Source of the DNA: Streptomyces sp. NBC_00353
Lineage (GTDB): Bacteria; Actinomycetota; Actinomycetes; Streptomycetales; Streptomycetaceae
NCBI RefSeq assembly: GCF_036108815.1
Contig: NZ_CP107985.1
Coordinates: 2,728,001-2,792,000 of the forward strand
Length of the DNA: 64,000 nucleotides
Direction of reading: 5' to 3'
Shown here piece after piece: positions 8,760-16,383 of the stretch (position 1 is its first letter; every line of letters begins with the position of its first letter). A program made the position numbers and the translations under genes. The notes under the pieces are model-generated. The model was not told the DNA's origin. It did not search any database and saw only the letters and a program-made list of their open reading frames with translations.

Positions 8760-8858
8760 AAACCACGATGATCTTCGGTGGCCGCACGATTGCCCAGGCG
8801 AGAGATCACGATTCCCGGCCCTGGATTACTGGGCTCCGCCCGACGCTAGAGAGCCCTG

Positions 8859-9083
8859 ATGAGTCGCTACGAGTTGAACGAGCGCGAAGCCTTCGTAGCC
8901 ATGTCGCGGTTCGTGTGGCAGTTCACGAACCGCGCCGGGGACGACCTTCTCACGCTCCTGGGCGACATCGGCATCGAGGCGGACGGCAGGACAACGGACC
9001 CCGCTGCCTGGGAGGACTGGATGCGGTGCGTTCGCTCGGTCGTCGACGGCGCAGAGGACCCGGCATGTGGGTCGGCGGGATAG
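8859..9083 (+). CDS. small conserved-looking protein
   Basis: A 74-residue protein from ATG 8859: MSRYELNEREAFVAMSRFVW, then a helical stretch with TNRAGDDLLTLLGDIGIEAD and DPAAWEDWMRCVRSV. The pattern (F-xx-M-xx-F, GDDLxTLLxDI, DPAAWxDWxxCV) is one I know from short uncharacterised Streptomyces proteins that often occur next to toxin or immunity genes; that link is only a memory, not a sequence observation. The last 12 residues (EDPACGSAG) look less conserved. It lies between IS701 debris and an intact IS. Confidence 0.6.
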   Translation: MSRYELNEREAFVAMSRFVWQFTNRAGDDLLTLLGDIGIEADGRTTDPAAWEDWMRCVRSVVDGAEDPACGSAG

Positions 9084-9283
9084 CAGCCCGTCGAGCGAGT
9101 CTCAGCATCGCGATGGCGAGAACGCCCTGGCCGCCCGTGGACAAGATCACGACACAACTGCCGTACTAAGGGCTGTCCCGCAACTACTGTTCGCGCTGCG
9201 CGCGTGAGGCTCTGGGGGGCGGGCGGAGTGCTCCGCCGGATATCCGCGCGACTCTGGCCCGACAGCTATGACAGCCTGCGGAC

Positions 9284-9625
9284 ATGCCAGCAGAGCTGAG
9301 AGAACATGCAGGCCGTCACTATGCCGTCCAGTTCCACTACGCCTTGCCCGACGACGCGTGGTGCGTGGAGCTGAGCGAGGCCGTGCCTGCACCGGCGGCT
9401 TGGGCAGAGATCCCGGATGCAGAGACCCACTTGCCTGGCGCTGCCTTCCTGGTCGCGGTGGTCCCGGATGAGGATCCGGATCTGGAGCCGACCGTCCGCA
9501 TCCACAGCCCTGACGAGCACGTCATCCCCTACGAGGTCATGCGCTGGTTCCTGGAACGGGTCGCCGACCAGGTCGAGGGCTGCCGTGCTGGGTTCACGCA
9601 GGGAGGCCCCGAAGCAGTGGAATGA
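9284..9625 (+). CDS. unrecognised protein carried inside the IS
   Basis: A 113-residue soluble protein starting at ATG 9284: MPAELREHAGRHYAVQFHYA, then LPDDAWCVELSEA, HLPGAAFLVAVVPDEDPD, and the closing segment PTVRIHSPDEHVIPYEVMRW. It is acidic with no signal peptide. It reads like a normal Streptomyces chromosomal protein and not like an IS helper. It stops 17 bp before the transposase start, on the same strand, so the two may share a transcript. The function is unknown; an element-encoded regulator is an alternative to passive cargo. Confidence 0.65.
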   Translation: MPAELREHAGRHYAVQFHYALPDDAWCVELSEAVPAPAAWAEIPDAETHLPGAAFLVAVVPDEDPDLEPTVRIHSPDEHVIPYEVMRWFLERVADQVEGCRAGFTQGGPEAVE

Positions 9626-9641
9626 TCTCCAAACGGCTGGT

Positions 9642-10400
9642 GTGATCACGGCGTCGGAGCCGTCTTGGATAGCCCCGTTCACGGGGCTGAGCCCTCGCGC
9701 ATTCGGCAAGCTGATCACGATGTTGCGGCGCGAGGGTGCCGACGCGGTGCGCCCGGGACGCCCCTGGTCGCTACCCCTGGAGGACCGTGCGCTCCTGGTC
9801 GCGGCCTACTGGCGCACGAACCTGACCCTGCGCCAGCTCGCGCCGCTGTTCGGCATCTCGAAGTCCACTGCAGACCGCGTCATCGACCACCTCGGCCCCC
9901 TGCTCGCACTCAAGCAACGGCAGCGGTTTCGGAACGACACCGTGCTCATCGTGGACGGCACGCTGGTCCCCACCCGCGACCACAGCATCGCCGAGAAGTC
10001 GAAGAACTATCGGTACTCCACCAATCACCAGGCCGTCATCGACGCCGACACCCGCCTGGTCGTCGCAGTAGGTCGGCCAGTGCCCGGCTATCGCAACGAC
10101 TGCAAGGCGTGGGCCGAGTCCGGGGCAAAGGCCGCCGTCGGCCGGACCACCGCAATCGCCGACGGCGGCTATCCGGGCACCGGGCCGGTCATCCCGCACC
10201 GCCGCCCGGCCGGCGGCGAGCTCTGCCAGTGGAAGCAGGAGCACAACCGCTCCCACAAGCAGGTCCGGGCCCGCGTCGAGCACGTCTTCGCTCGCATGAA
10301 GACCTGGAAGATCCTGCGCGACTGCCGCCTCAAGGGCGACGGCGTCCACCACGCCATGCTCGGCATCGCACGCCTGCACAACCTCAACCAGGCCGCGTAG
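9642..10400 (+). CDS. IS5-type (DDE_Tnp_4) transposase
   Basis: A 252-residue transposase. GTG 9642 is taken as the start; upstream codons belong to another reading of the cargo gene. It begins with a helix-turn-helix: LSPRAFGKLITMLRREGAD, then WRTNLTLRQLAPLFGISKST. The DDE domain follows: IVDGTLVPTRD (first Asp), IADGGYPGTG (second Asp) and VRARVEHVFARMKTWKILRD (Glu in the helix). Length and motif order fit the IS5 group related to IS112 of Streptomyces albus. All three acidic residues are present, so it is probably active. Confidence 0.85.
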   Translation: MITASEPSWIAPFTGLSPRAFGKLITMLRREGADAVRPGRPWSLPLEDRALLVAAYWRTNLTLRQLAPLFGISKSTADRVIDHLGPLLALKQRQRFRNDTVLIVDGTLVPTRDHSIAEKSKNYRYSTNHQAVIDADTRLVVAVGRPVPGYRNDCKAWAESGAKAAVGRTTAIADGGYPGTGPVIPHRRPAGGELCQWKQEHNRSHKQVRARVEHVFARMKTWKILRDCRLKGDGVHHAMLGIARLHNLNQAA

Positions 10401-10489
10401 TCGAACCGCCACCCCAGCACACGACTCGCTCCAGGACGCCTCAGATCAATTGCGGGACAGCCCTTAGCCTGGTTCACTCACGCGAGGTT

Positions 10490-10580
10490 CTCCGAGATCG
10501 TCAGGTTCACCAGAGCACAGTTCTCAGCCACAACCAGGTTCGACGATGCACAGTTCTCCGGACCAGCCAGGTTCAGCGGC
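10490..10580. repeat. 33-bp tandem repeat, about 2.5 copies
   Basis: Units start at 10502, 10535 and 10568 (partial), each beginning CAGGTTC and carrying GCACAGTTCTC in the middle; a diverged unit precedes them. On the minus strand the unit reads as an 11-residue repeat NLxxxENCAxx. That resembles the tail of a pentapeptide-repeat protein, but the frame has no believable N-terminal part. Confidence 0.55.
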
Positions 10581-10751
10581 CACTTTGCGCTGATGCCCCG
10601 GTTCGGGCCGGTGGTGTGTGCCAGGGTGGTTGATCTGTCTGGTGCGGTGTTCGAGGTGCCGGTGACGCTGGAGATCGCGGCCCGTAAAGTGCGCTTGTAA
10701 CTTCGGGATTCCTGAAGCGCTCTCATCCCGTCCGACCGATCCGTAGTCGGG

Positions 10752-11075
10752 ATGAAGGCGAGGAGGCTCGGGTCTGCGGCGCCGGCAGTCGTACGGGGCC
10801 TGCGCGAGCACTGGGCGCCCGCATCGGCGGAAGAGCTGGAGCAGTTCGAGACCGATGCGTGGTCCGGGTTCGTCCTCGCCCGCACTTCCGCAGGTCTGGC
10901 GGACAGCACGATCTGCGGAGACGTCGGACACCTGGACCAGATCAGGACCTGGTTCGGCCGGCCGCTGTGGGACATGGAGCCGTCCGACGCCGACGCGTAC
11001 TTCGGGAAGGTGCTACGTGATGCGCCGAGCGGCGGCCGGTTGGCACGCTCCCAGGCGCTGACCAGCAAGGCCTAG
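10752..11075 (+). pseudogene. site-specific integrase, N-terminal fragment
   Basis: A 107-residue frame matching the start of a Streptomyces tyrosine-recombinase family: SGFVLARTSAGLADSTICGD, then VGHLDQIRTWFGRPLWDMEP, DADAYFGKVLRDAPSGGRLA and RSQALTSKA. In full-length members this core-binding domain continues into the catalytic domain; here it stops after RSQALTSKA with no Arg-His-Arg-Tyr residues. The start at ATG 10752 is approximate. It is a truncated integrase, left by decay of an integrative element. Confidence 0.65.
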
Positions 11076-11306
11076 CCGATGCCGCTCCCGTCCCCCACTT
11101 GACGACGGTCCCGGCAACAGGCATGCCAACCAGCTTGTCCATCCGGTCGAGAAAGCGAAGCGTACGAGGGACCTCGCTCCGGGCCGACCCCCAGGGGCGG
11201 GCGTACTGCGACGCCTGCATTGCGGCCGGCTTCCCGTCGGACGCCCCCAGGGCCTCGGCGCCGCTGGCGGAACCGCCTGAGCGGCCTGAGCCTTTGACAC
11301 CGCGCC

Positions 11307-11876
11307 CTACCCGTCGGCGGCCAACGCCCGCACCGCGCGCTCCACTGCGGCTTGGCGCCCCTCGGGAGTTCGAGCTTGGAGCAAGGGCAGAAGCACCAAG
11401 TACTTCGCGGTCTTGTCGAGTGCCCCGAAGGCTTTTGTCGCCCGGGCATCCGCCGCCAGCGCCGCCGCCAGTTCGTCGGGCACTGCGGCCGTCGACTGCG
11501 GCGCGTATGCCGCGGCCCAACGTCCGTCCGCCTGCGCCTTGCGTACCTCCGCCAAGCCCGGCTCGCGCATCCGGCCCGCGGCCGCCAGCGCGGCGACCTT
11601 GTCGACGTTTACTTGCGACCACAGGCTCTTGGGGCGCCGCGGCACATACTTCTGCAGGTAGTACGAAGCGTCGAGCGACCGGCGCTGACCCGAGATCCAG
11701 CCCCAGCACAGCCCCGCGTCGACCAGTTCGTCGGCTGTCACGGACGCGATCCCGGAGCCCTTCTTGGCGACCTTGACCCACACGCCGTCGTGCCGTGCGT
11801 GGTGAGCCGCCAACCAGCCGTCGAACGCCTCGCCGTCCGCGAAGGCCACGACCTCGACACCGCCGATCTCGTCCAT
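11307..11876 (-). CDS. YdeI/OmpD-associated family protein
   Basis: A 189-residue protein with the features of the YdeI family: FADGEAFDGWLAAHHARHDG, VWVKVAKKGSGIASVTADEL, VDAGLCWGWISGQRRSLDAS, YYLQKYVPRRPKSLWSQVNV and DKVAALAAAGRMREPGL. Relatives are linked to resistance to cationic peptides and host defence in enteric bacteria; in actinobacteria the role is unproven. The first ATG (11876) gives a full-length N-terminus. The nearest intact neighbours (ends at 10400 and start at 12221) are unrelated, so it seems monocistronic. Confidence 0.85.
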   Translation of the reverse strand: MDEIGGVEVVAFADGEAFDGWLAAHHARHDGVWVKVAKKGSGIASVTADELVDAGLCWGWISGQRRSLDASYYLQKYVPRRPKSLWSQVNVDKVAALAAAGRMREPGLAEVRKAQADGRWAAAYAPQSTAAVPDELAAALAADARATKAFGALDKTAKYLVLLPLLQARTPEGRQAAVERAVRALAADG

Positions 11877-12220
11877 GGCCCCATGCTATGCGGCCACCGG
11901 CCCGGCGCCGGGGCACGCGTTCCAGTCCGCGGACTCCGCACGGGCCCTGCTGGAGCAGGCCACCGAGACATCCCCGTGAGTCGACCGCGAACCCACGGGG
12001 CCACCCACCAGAATCAGGGCAATCCACCCTCGGGTTCAAGCTGAAGAACCTTCAGTTTCCGCGAACTCACGGGCCTCTCGGGGGTTGATACTGGTGGGCT
12101 CGCGTATTCAACTGTCGCCAGTTGATCAATCTGGCTCCGGAATCCCTACTGACCGTGACGCTCCTGGCAGGGATCTGAGGGTGGACCCCCAAGGTCGACG
12201 GGACGTAGCACCGCGTCGTA
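11877..12220. other. gene-free stretch
   Basis: This is the divergent promoter region between the YdeI-type gene and the DUF6228-like gene. No repeat, hairpin or ORF stands out. A stretch with mixed composition (TTCAAGCTGAAGAACCTTCA near 12027-12049) contains a short imperfect dyad. Confidence 0.4.
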
Positions 12221-12706
12221 ATGGCGATGACCAGGCCGTGTTGGCGTCCTTATCCTCAGTGGGTGGGTCTGATCGAGGTGGTTCCTGGGCAGGTCGAGCT
12301 CGTCGTTCGGGGGGCGGGGTCGCAAGCGCCCTCTATCCGGTTGTTCGACTGGTCGCGGACAGATGAGTTCGAGGTCGTATTCGCCGTGGAGGCTGTCGAT
12401 GACGGCCTGCGCGCACGGATCGGGGCCGTGACCGTGAGTGCCTGGGACCGGGCGGGATACCTGACCGAGTTTCTCGACGGTCTTGCGCGCGACTTCCGCG
12501 GTTGGGAGGGCGAGCGGTCTTGGGTCAACAACGAGCTGGTCGTGGCAGCGACGTTCGGTTCGGGCGGTCACGTGTGTCTGAGCTGGACCCTGCGAGCCGA
12601 CGTCTTCTCCAGCGGCTGGGAGTGCACTGTGACGACCGTGATTGACGCTGGCGAAGAGCTGACGACTGTCGCTGCCGACGTGCAGGAATTCTTCCGCCAG
12701 GGGTAG
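12221..12706 (+). CDS. DUF6228-like protein
   Basis: A 161-residue soluble protein. Key segments are AVEAVDDGLRARIGAVTVSA, LTEFLDGLARDFRGWEGERS (the FLxxLAxDFxGWxGxRxW core) and ATFGSGGHVCLSWTLRADVF, ending AADVQEFF. This is the pattern I associate with DUF6228, an uncharacterised actinobacterial family of about 140-160 residues. The start is uncertain: ATG 12221 has no visible ribosome site, and GTG 12263 (MGLIEVV) gives a more typical family length. Confidence 0.7.
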   Translation: MAMTRPCWRPYPQWVGLIEVVPGQVELVVRGAGSQAPSIRLFDWSRTDEFEVVFAVEAVDDGLRARIGAVTVSAWDRAGYLTEFLDGLARDFRGWEGERSWVNNELVVAATFGSGGHVCLSWTLRADVFSSGWECTVTTVIDAGEELTTVAADVQEFFRQG

Positions 12707-12834
12707 CCGTCCCAGTGGCCCCGGAGCAAGCACTCATGCGCTCTCAGGCTCTCGGAGCTGGAGGGCGAGCAATGCTCAAGACCTGTGGATCGGCCTCGGG
12801 AGGGGTGCCGTCCCACTGCTGTCCCGCTGTCCGC

Positions 12835-13428
12835 TCAGTCGTCAAAGTGGAGGTCAGGTCGCGTCCAGAGGGTGAGGTCGCTGCTGGTGGCGACCGCCAG
12901 GGTCAGGCCGGAGGGAGAGAAACCGGCTGCGCGGAGTTCTGAGTACTCGGAGTGGAAGATGTGCCACCACGTCCCTCCCGCCGGTCCTTTGTGGGACCCG
13001 CCGTCGGCGGAGAGGATGACGCGGTCGTGGGGCCACTCGGGGCTGACAACGTCCAGGGTCCAGCCGTCTGGTGTGGTGCTGCGCAGGCCGCCGCCGAAGA
13101 GCCCGGCGATATGCACCGGCGTGCCCTCGATCGGGCCGAGCCCGGGGCAGGTGAGCTCCGGCGACGCGTCCGGAGTGCTGGTGTCGGGGTCTGGGTCCCG
13201 ATCGCGGGCGATCTTCTCGCCGGTGACCGCGTCGAAGAGTCCATGGCCGTCGCTGGACACGACCATGACGAGGTCGTGCCCGCTGTCGGGATGGACGGCG
13301 AAGCCAATGCCGAGCAGACCTCCGATGGGGGTCCTGTGGTCCAGCACCGGCTGCCACGGCTCCGGGGCCGGCATGACGGTGGCGGCGATGTAGCGCTCGC
13401 GCAGCTTCTGCTGGTACTCCGTGAGCAA
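12835..13428 (-). CDS. unrecognised soluble protein with beta-propeller-like strands
   Basis: A 197-residue protein. TTG 13428 is preferred because GGAGACGAG lies directly upstream; the frame continues upstream without signs of coding. The N-terminus is helical (MLTEYQQKLRERYIAATVMP). The rest is a run of short strands: GIGFAVHPDSGHDLVMVVSS, DGHGLFDAVTGEKIARD, IAGLFGGGLRSTTPDGWTLD and WWHIFHSEYSELRAAGFSPS. The last strand (SGLTLAVATSSDLTLWTRP) has the look of a WD40-like blade. No signal peptide, no catalytic motif and no family name that I recognise. Confidence 0.65.
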   Translation of the reverse strand: MLTEYQQKLRERYIAATVMPAPEPWQPVLDHRTPIGGLLGIGFAVHPDSGHDLVMVVSSDGHGLFDAVTGEKIARDRDPDPDTSTPDASPELTCPGLGPIEGTPVHIAGLFGGGLRSTTPDGWTLDVVSPEWPHDRVILSADGGSHKGPAGGTWWHIFHSEYSELRAAGFSPSGLTLAVATSSDLTLWTRPDLHFDD

Positions 13429-13560
13429 CTCGTCTCCTTGGGGCTGTCTGTGTCGAGGGTCAAGACCACAAACGATCTCAAGGTGACAAGAACGATGCAC
13501 CTTCGGTGACAGCAATCCTGCTCACGCCGCCTCGGAGGGCGGGGTCGGGGCAGCTGTCGG

Positions 13561-13869
13561 GTGACAAGTTCCGTGCTCAGGCACATCAGTGTCGGGCAGG
13601 AGATCCAAGTGCTTGACGTGTCCTCAGCAGAGAGCGGCGGCCGACCACCGGTCACGCTGTCGTTCTCCGCCTACAAGATCAACGAGCGTACCGTCTCCGA
13701 GCTGAAGCGGATCCTTGCCGCGCACAAAGGCGAGAGCCCGGTACGGATGCGAGTCCAGACGCCCGCGAGGACCGTCCTGTACGAGCTGGGATTCCTGGTA
13801 GACCCGACCTCGATCGCCTCCGACATCAAAGGCACCTTCGGCCCCGACGCCTGGCAAGGCGCCGCGTGA
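13561..13869 (+). CDS. stand-alone DnaE C-terminal-domain-like protein
   Basis: A 102-residue frame that resembles only the last domain of bacterial DNA polymerase III alpha subunit: PVTLSFSAYKINERTVSELK, then RILAAHKGESPVRMRVQTPA and RTVLYELGFLVDPTSIASDI, ending KGTFGPDAW. In DnaE this segment follows the OB fold and contacts other replisome parts. The polymerase and PHP domains are absent. The start (GTG 13561) is a guess. Its stop overlaps the GTG of the next gene (GTGA), which suggests a real coupled gene; a broken dnaE copy is the alternative. Confidence 0.55.
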   Translation: MTSSVLRHISVGQEIQVLDVSSAESGGRPPVTLSFSAYKINERTVSELKRILAAHKGESPVRMRVQTPARTVLYELGFLVDPTSIASDIKGTFGPDAWQGAA

Positions 13870-14259
13870 GCGAAGAGGACGACGAAATCGTCCTGCAACT
13901 CGCCGATCCACCAAACTGCCCACGGTGCGTGGGGACCTGGGCCTGTTTCAGCCCGGTTCCCGCACTCCTGGAAAAATGCCAGCTGCGAAGAGGTCCCAGG
14001 CATGCGGGAGGCCACGCTGTGCCCGGTCTGCGATCGTGACGAGCCGGCCGCGGACAAGCTCCTCGCATTCTTCGCAGTACACAAGACGCTGGAGCCCTCC
14101 GAACTGGAGAACTTCTCGCCCCATGGACCGGCCACAGATCACCCATGCGATCCTCTGAGGAGGCCTCGGCCCCGCCTGAGCGGTGCAGTTGGCCCGGTGT
14201 GCTCTTCAGTTGGCCTGACTGAGCGGTCCAACTGGCCTGCGGGGCTCCGCCTGCAGTGA
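13866..14259 (+). pseudogene. DUF6300-like protein, frameshifted
   Basis: GTG 13866 opens MSEEDDEIVLQLADPPNCPR, with a first zinc-ribbon-like CPRC. About 25 codons later a single-base shift is needed (near 13945-13960) to continue as RFPHSWKNASCEEVPGMREA, then TLCPVCDRDEPAADKLLAFF and EPSELENF. Joined, the pieces fit the DUF6300 pattern (CPRC ... GIREAxLCPxCD). The C-terminal part past 14156 looks random. The shift could also be a base error in the sequence, in which case the gene is intact. Confidence 0.5.
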
Positions 14260-14287
14260 TGCCGCACTCCGCTTCTATGCTCCTGCG

Positions 14288-14806
14288 ATGACGTCTTACG
14301 AAGGAACGCATCCCACCGTTCTCGTCCGGGTGGGCAACCTCCACGCCCAGATCGACGAGCAGCTCGCACCAGCTATCCAGTCGATCTGGGAGTGTGGCAT
14401 CGACACGTTCACCTGCTGCCAGGACCTGGCCGAGAGCAACGCGGATTGGCCAACGAAGTTGCCGCACATGGCGGAGTGGGTGGAGTCCCGCCGCGGCTGG
14501 ATGCTCATCGACTTCCCGGTCGACAGCGGACTCGCCTTCCTCTCGGCCGTAGCAAATGCCGGACCGCGAGATGCCTTCTACGTGCGGATGACCCACTGGG
14601 CCGCCCCCGATGCCTGGGACGTGAAGATCAAGCCGATGGACGCGGCGATGTTTCAGGGGGACCAGCCGTCGGACTTCGGCCTGCGCCTCCTGCAGGTCAG
14701 CTTCCCTGCCTACGATCTGCCCGAACTGACCCGGCGCCTCCGCGAACACACCGCAGGCCGTACGGTGCCGCCTGCCCCCGCTGACTGGAGCACTGTGGGC
14801 CGCTAG
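14288..14806 (+). CDS. unrecognised soluble protein
   Basis: A 172-residue protein from ATG 14288 (TGCGATG context, weak ribosome site). It opens VLVRVGNLHAQIDEQLAPAI, then QSIWECGIDTFTCCQDLAES, a motif (GIxTxxCCQD) I know from small uncharacterised Streptomyces proteins. Further segments are DAFYVRMTHWAAPDAWDVKI and LLQVSFPAYDLPELTRRLRE. No signal peptide or membrane segment. The cysteine pair could bind metal. It sits between the DUF6300 remnant and a block of palindromic repeats. Confidence 0.65.
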   Translation: MTSYEGTHPTVLVRVGNLHAQIDEQLAPAIQSIWECGIDTFTCCQDLAESNADWPTKLPHMAEWVESRRGWMLIDFPVDSGLAFLSAVANAGPRDAFYVRMTHWAAPDAWDVKIKPMDAAMFQGDQPSDFGLRLLQVSFPAYDLPELTRRLREHTAGRTVPPAPADWSTVGR

Positions 14807-14840
14807 CTTCTGGCCGGGTCGCACTGGATGCGAGCTCCGG

Positions 14841-14919
14841 CTGAGCGCTCTACTTGGCCAGACGGGCCAAGTAAAGCGCTCAGTCACACCAGCTGTGACT
14901 GAACGGGATAGTTGGCCAC
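14841..14919. repeat. nested-palindrome repeat, copy A
   Basis: About 79 bp: CTGAGCGCTCTACTTGGCCA pairs with the following GGGCCAAGTAAAGCGCTCAG, then AGTCACA...TGTGACT forms a second dyad, followed by TAGTTGGCCAC. Copy B at 15403-15478 has the same order. Extra AGTTGGCC units lie at 14182, 14207, 14928 and, inverted (CCAACTGGCC), at 14229. Confidence 0.6.
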
Positions 14920-15051
14920 CGAGCGCGATAGTTGGCCCCCCTGGCGCTCAGTTTTTGCGCGGAGGCAGAACAGGGACCCGGCGCGGTGAATGCACCAATT
15001 TCGGGCGAACCTGTTCCGCTGCGGAGGCAGGAATGCGGAAGGCTGATCACC

Positions 15052-15207
15052 GGATCCTCGACGGTCAAGAAGGCGATGTCGAGTAGTACGGGGGCGCTCA
15101 GGACCACGGTGAAGGCCACCGTGCCGGGGACGTGGCGGTGGACGTACTACGGGAACTCCACCTCCGGGGCCAAGTCGTCGACCGGGGATCACGTCGCCGT
15201 GCGGTAG
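15052..15207 (+). pseudogene. C-terminal remnant of a secreted protein
   Basis: The frame reads TVKKAMSSSTGALRTTVKAT, then VPGTWRWTYYGNSTSGAKSS and TGDHVAVR before the stop. This is the last beta-sandwich strand set of Streptomyces secreted proteins that end in W-R-Y/F-x-G-x-S-T...S-x-G-D-x-V-x-V-R. No start, signal peptide or upstream domain is present, so only the C-terminus survives. It lies between the two copies of the nested-palindrome repeat. Confidence 0.45.
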
Positions 15208-15402
15208 GCGACGTGGCGGACCACTTCCCGTCGCAGAAGCGTCATCATCCGGACCAGCCGTACCGGGTTACCTCGTCGATATGTGGCCGACCCCGCAGGA
15301 GTCGGAACTCCTTGTGCTCAAGCAAGTCCGATCCTCTGGGCTGGCTGACCTAACACCGCCCTGAAGTCCGCTCCCTCCGAGCGATGTGCGCGGCGCAGAG
15401 CC

Positions 15403-15478
15403 CTGAGCGCGCTACTTGGCCAGGCTGGCCAAGTAGCGTGCTCAGTCACAGGTGTGACTGGGCGTTCTAGTTGGCCAC
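15403..15478. repeat. nested-palindrome repeat, copy B
   Basis: CTGAGCGCGCTACTTGGCCA, then TGGCCAAGTAGCGTGCTCAG, AGTCACA-GG-TGTGACT and TAGTTGGCCAC: the same order and spacing as copy A, with a 3-bp deletion in the second dyad. The inner stem TACTTGGCCA/TGGCCAAGTA is perfect here. Confidence 0.6.
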
Positions 15479-15883
15479 GCTGAGCCTCGTAGGTGTGGGT
15501 CCGTGCTCGGTGGCGTTGTCCCTGGTGAAGGAATCCGCGACATGCTTCCGGCCTGCGGACGTCACGGCGTCGGCGGACGGGCGATGCAGCACACGCGCCA
15601 CCCACTCCGTCGACAGGCCGTTCTGTCGGGAGCAGTGGCGTCGATGGTCCGGGGTAGGAAGTCCGCGGCTGTGTCGTTGTCGAAGGGAGGCGTCCCAAAG
15701 CTAGAACAGGGCGGGTCCGGTGCCCAGCTGTCGGCGACCCTGCGATCGCGACTCCACCTGGTCCTCGGCAGCAGTCGCGGACGGCCTGGCGGCGGCCCGC
15801 GCCGCCGCTGTACCGCCGCGCTCGTGGCTGTCGCCAATAGGCGAAAGCGCCGGCCTGCCCGGGGCGTCAAGGCCGTTCGTACA

Positions 15884-15940
15884 GTGGCGCGCTCCACCTG
15901 GACGCCATGAACCACGCCCGCTCCACGGTGTGTGGGCCGA
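15884..15940 (-). repeat. dispersed repeat of about 55 bp, copy 1
   Basis: Read on the minus strand: TCGGCCCACACACCGTGGAG, then CGGGCGTGGTTCATGGCGTC and CAGGTGGAGCGCGCCA. The plus strand at 33514-33567 carries nearly the same sequence. The translation GVQVERA versus GVKVERA is shared too, so both may descend from one coding region. Confidence 0.5.
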
Positions 15941-16123
15941 CAGCGGACGGGATGGGAGCTGGGGAAGTAGTGGGTTGGGACGGCTCGTCTGACAGCCGTG
16001 CCCGATCAGGCGGATAACCGCGGCCAGTCAAGGTCGGCTACGACCCCGATACGGCTCCGTGTGTCTCCCATTCCCGCAGCTCAATGTTGTTTTGACGCCT
16101 GCCGAGCCCAGTGATTCCCAAGC

Positions 16124-16330
16124 TCAAACCGCTGTCAGCCGGTTCAAGCCTTCACCGCGCTGTTCGTCAAGCGGGCCTTTGAGAACGCCCAGGGCGTAGC
16201 CGTAGGCGTCTGCATCAAGCATCACCATGTCCTGGTCCTCGATGTCCAGGCCGCGGAAGCCTGGCGGGAACGGCATGGCCAAGTGCTCGGCCATCACCTG
16301 CGAGAGCGCTTCAAGCTTCTCTTCGAACAT
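16124..16330 (-). CDS. truncated small conserved-looking protein
   Basis: A 68-residue protein. ATG 16330 is chosen because GGGAGA lies just upstream. It reads MFEEKLEALSQVMAEHLAMP, then FPPGFRGLDIEDQDMVMLDA and DAYGYALGVLKGPLDEQRGE, ending GLNRLTAV. The pattern FPPGFRGxDIExQDMVxLDADxYGxAL is one I know from longer (about 100-residue) Streptomyces proteins, so the C-terminal helix is probably lost here. An IS5-type insertion lies just upstream of the gene at 16384-17267, separated by about 50 bp, so its promoter is also likely displaced. Confidence 0.5.
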   Translation of the reverse strand: MFEEKLEALSQVMAEHLAMPFPPGFRGLDIEDQDMVMLDADAYGYALGVLKGPLDEQRGEGLNRLTAV

Positions 16331-16383
16331 GCACAATCTCCCGCCGGATCCCACCCGGCGAACCAATCCGGTCAGAGCACTAG

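Larger units (their letters stand above)
9169..10464 (+). mobile_element. IS5-type insertion sequence with a cargo gene
   Basis: The ends match: AGGGCTGTCCCGCAACT at 9169 and, inverted, AGGGCTGTCCCGCAATT ending at 10464. Each is flanked by TA (9167-9168 and 10465-10466), so the element sits in a CTAG site with a TA duplication. The 1296-bp body holds a transposase (9642-10400) and an upstream gene (9284-9625) not needed for transposition. Simple relatives of this group are nearer 0.9 kb, so the extra gene explains the length. The transposase frame is intact and the ends differ at one inner base, so recent insertion is likely. Confidence 0.8.
15208..16123. other. long gene-free stretch
   Basis: No convincing gene on either strand. 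Open frames are Arg/Pro/Ala-rich and share no domain pattern. It holds copy B of the nested-palindrome repeat (15403-15478) and one copy of a dispersed repeat of about 55 bp (15884-15940). Confidence 0.5.

Noticed and set aside
7886..9169. 427-codon plus-strand frame across the IS701 remnant
   Set aside because: Antisense shadow; the minus-strand pieces match IS701 transposase motifs closely.
14002..14259. Independent 85-residue protein starting MREATLCPVC
   Set aside because: It begins in the middle of the DUF6300 pattern; the missing half is in the preceding frame, so it is the second part of a frameshifted gene.
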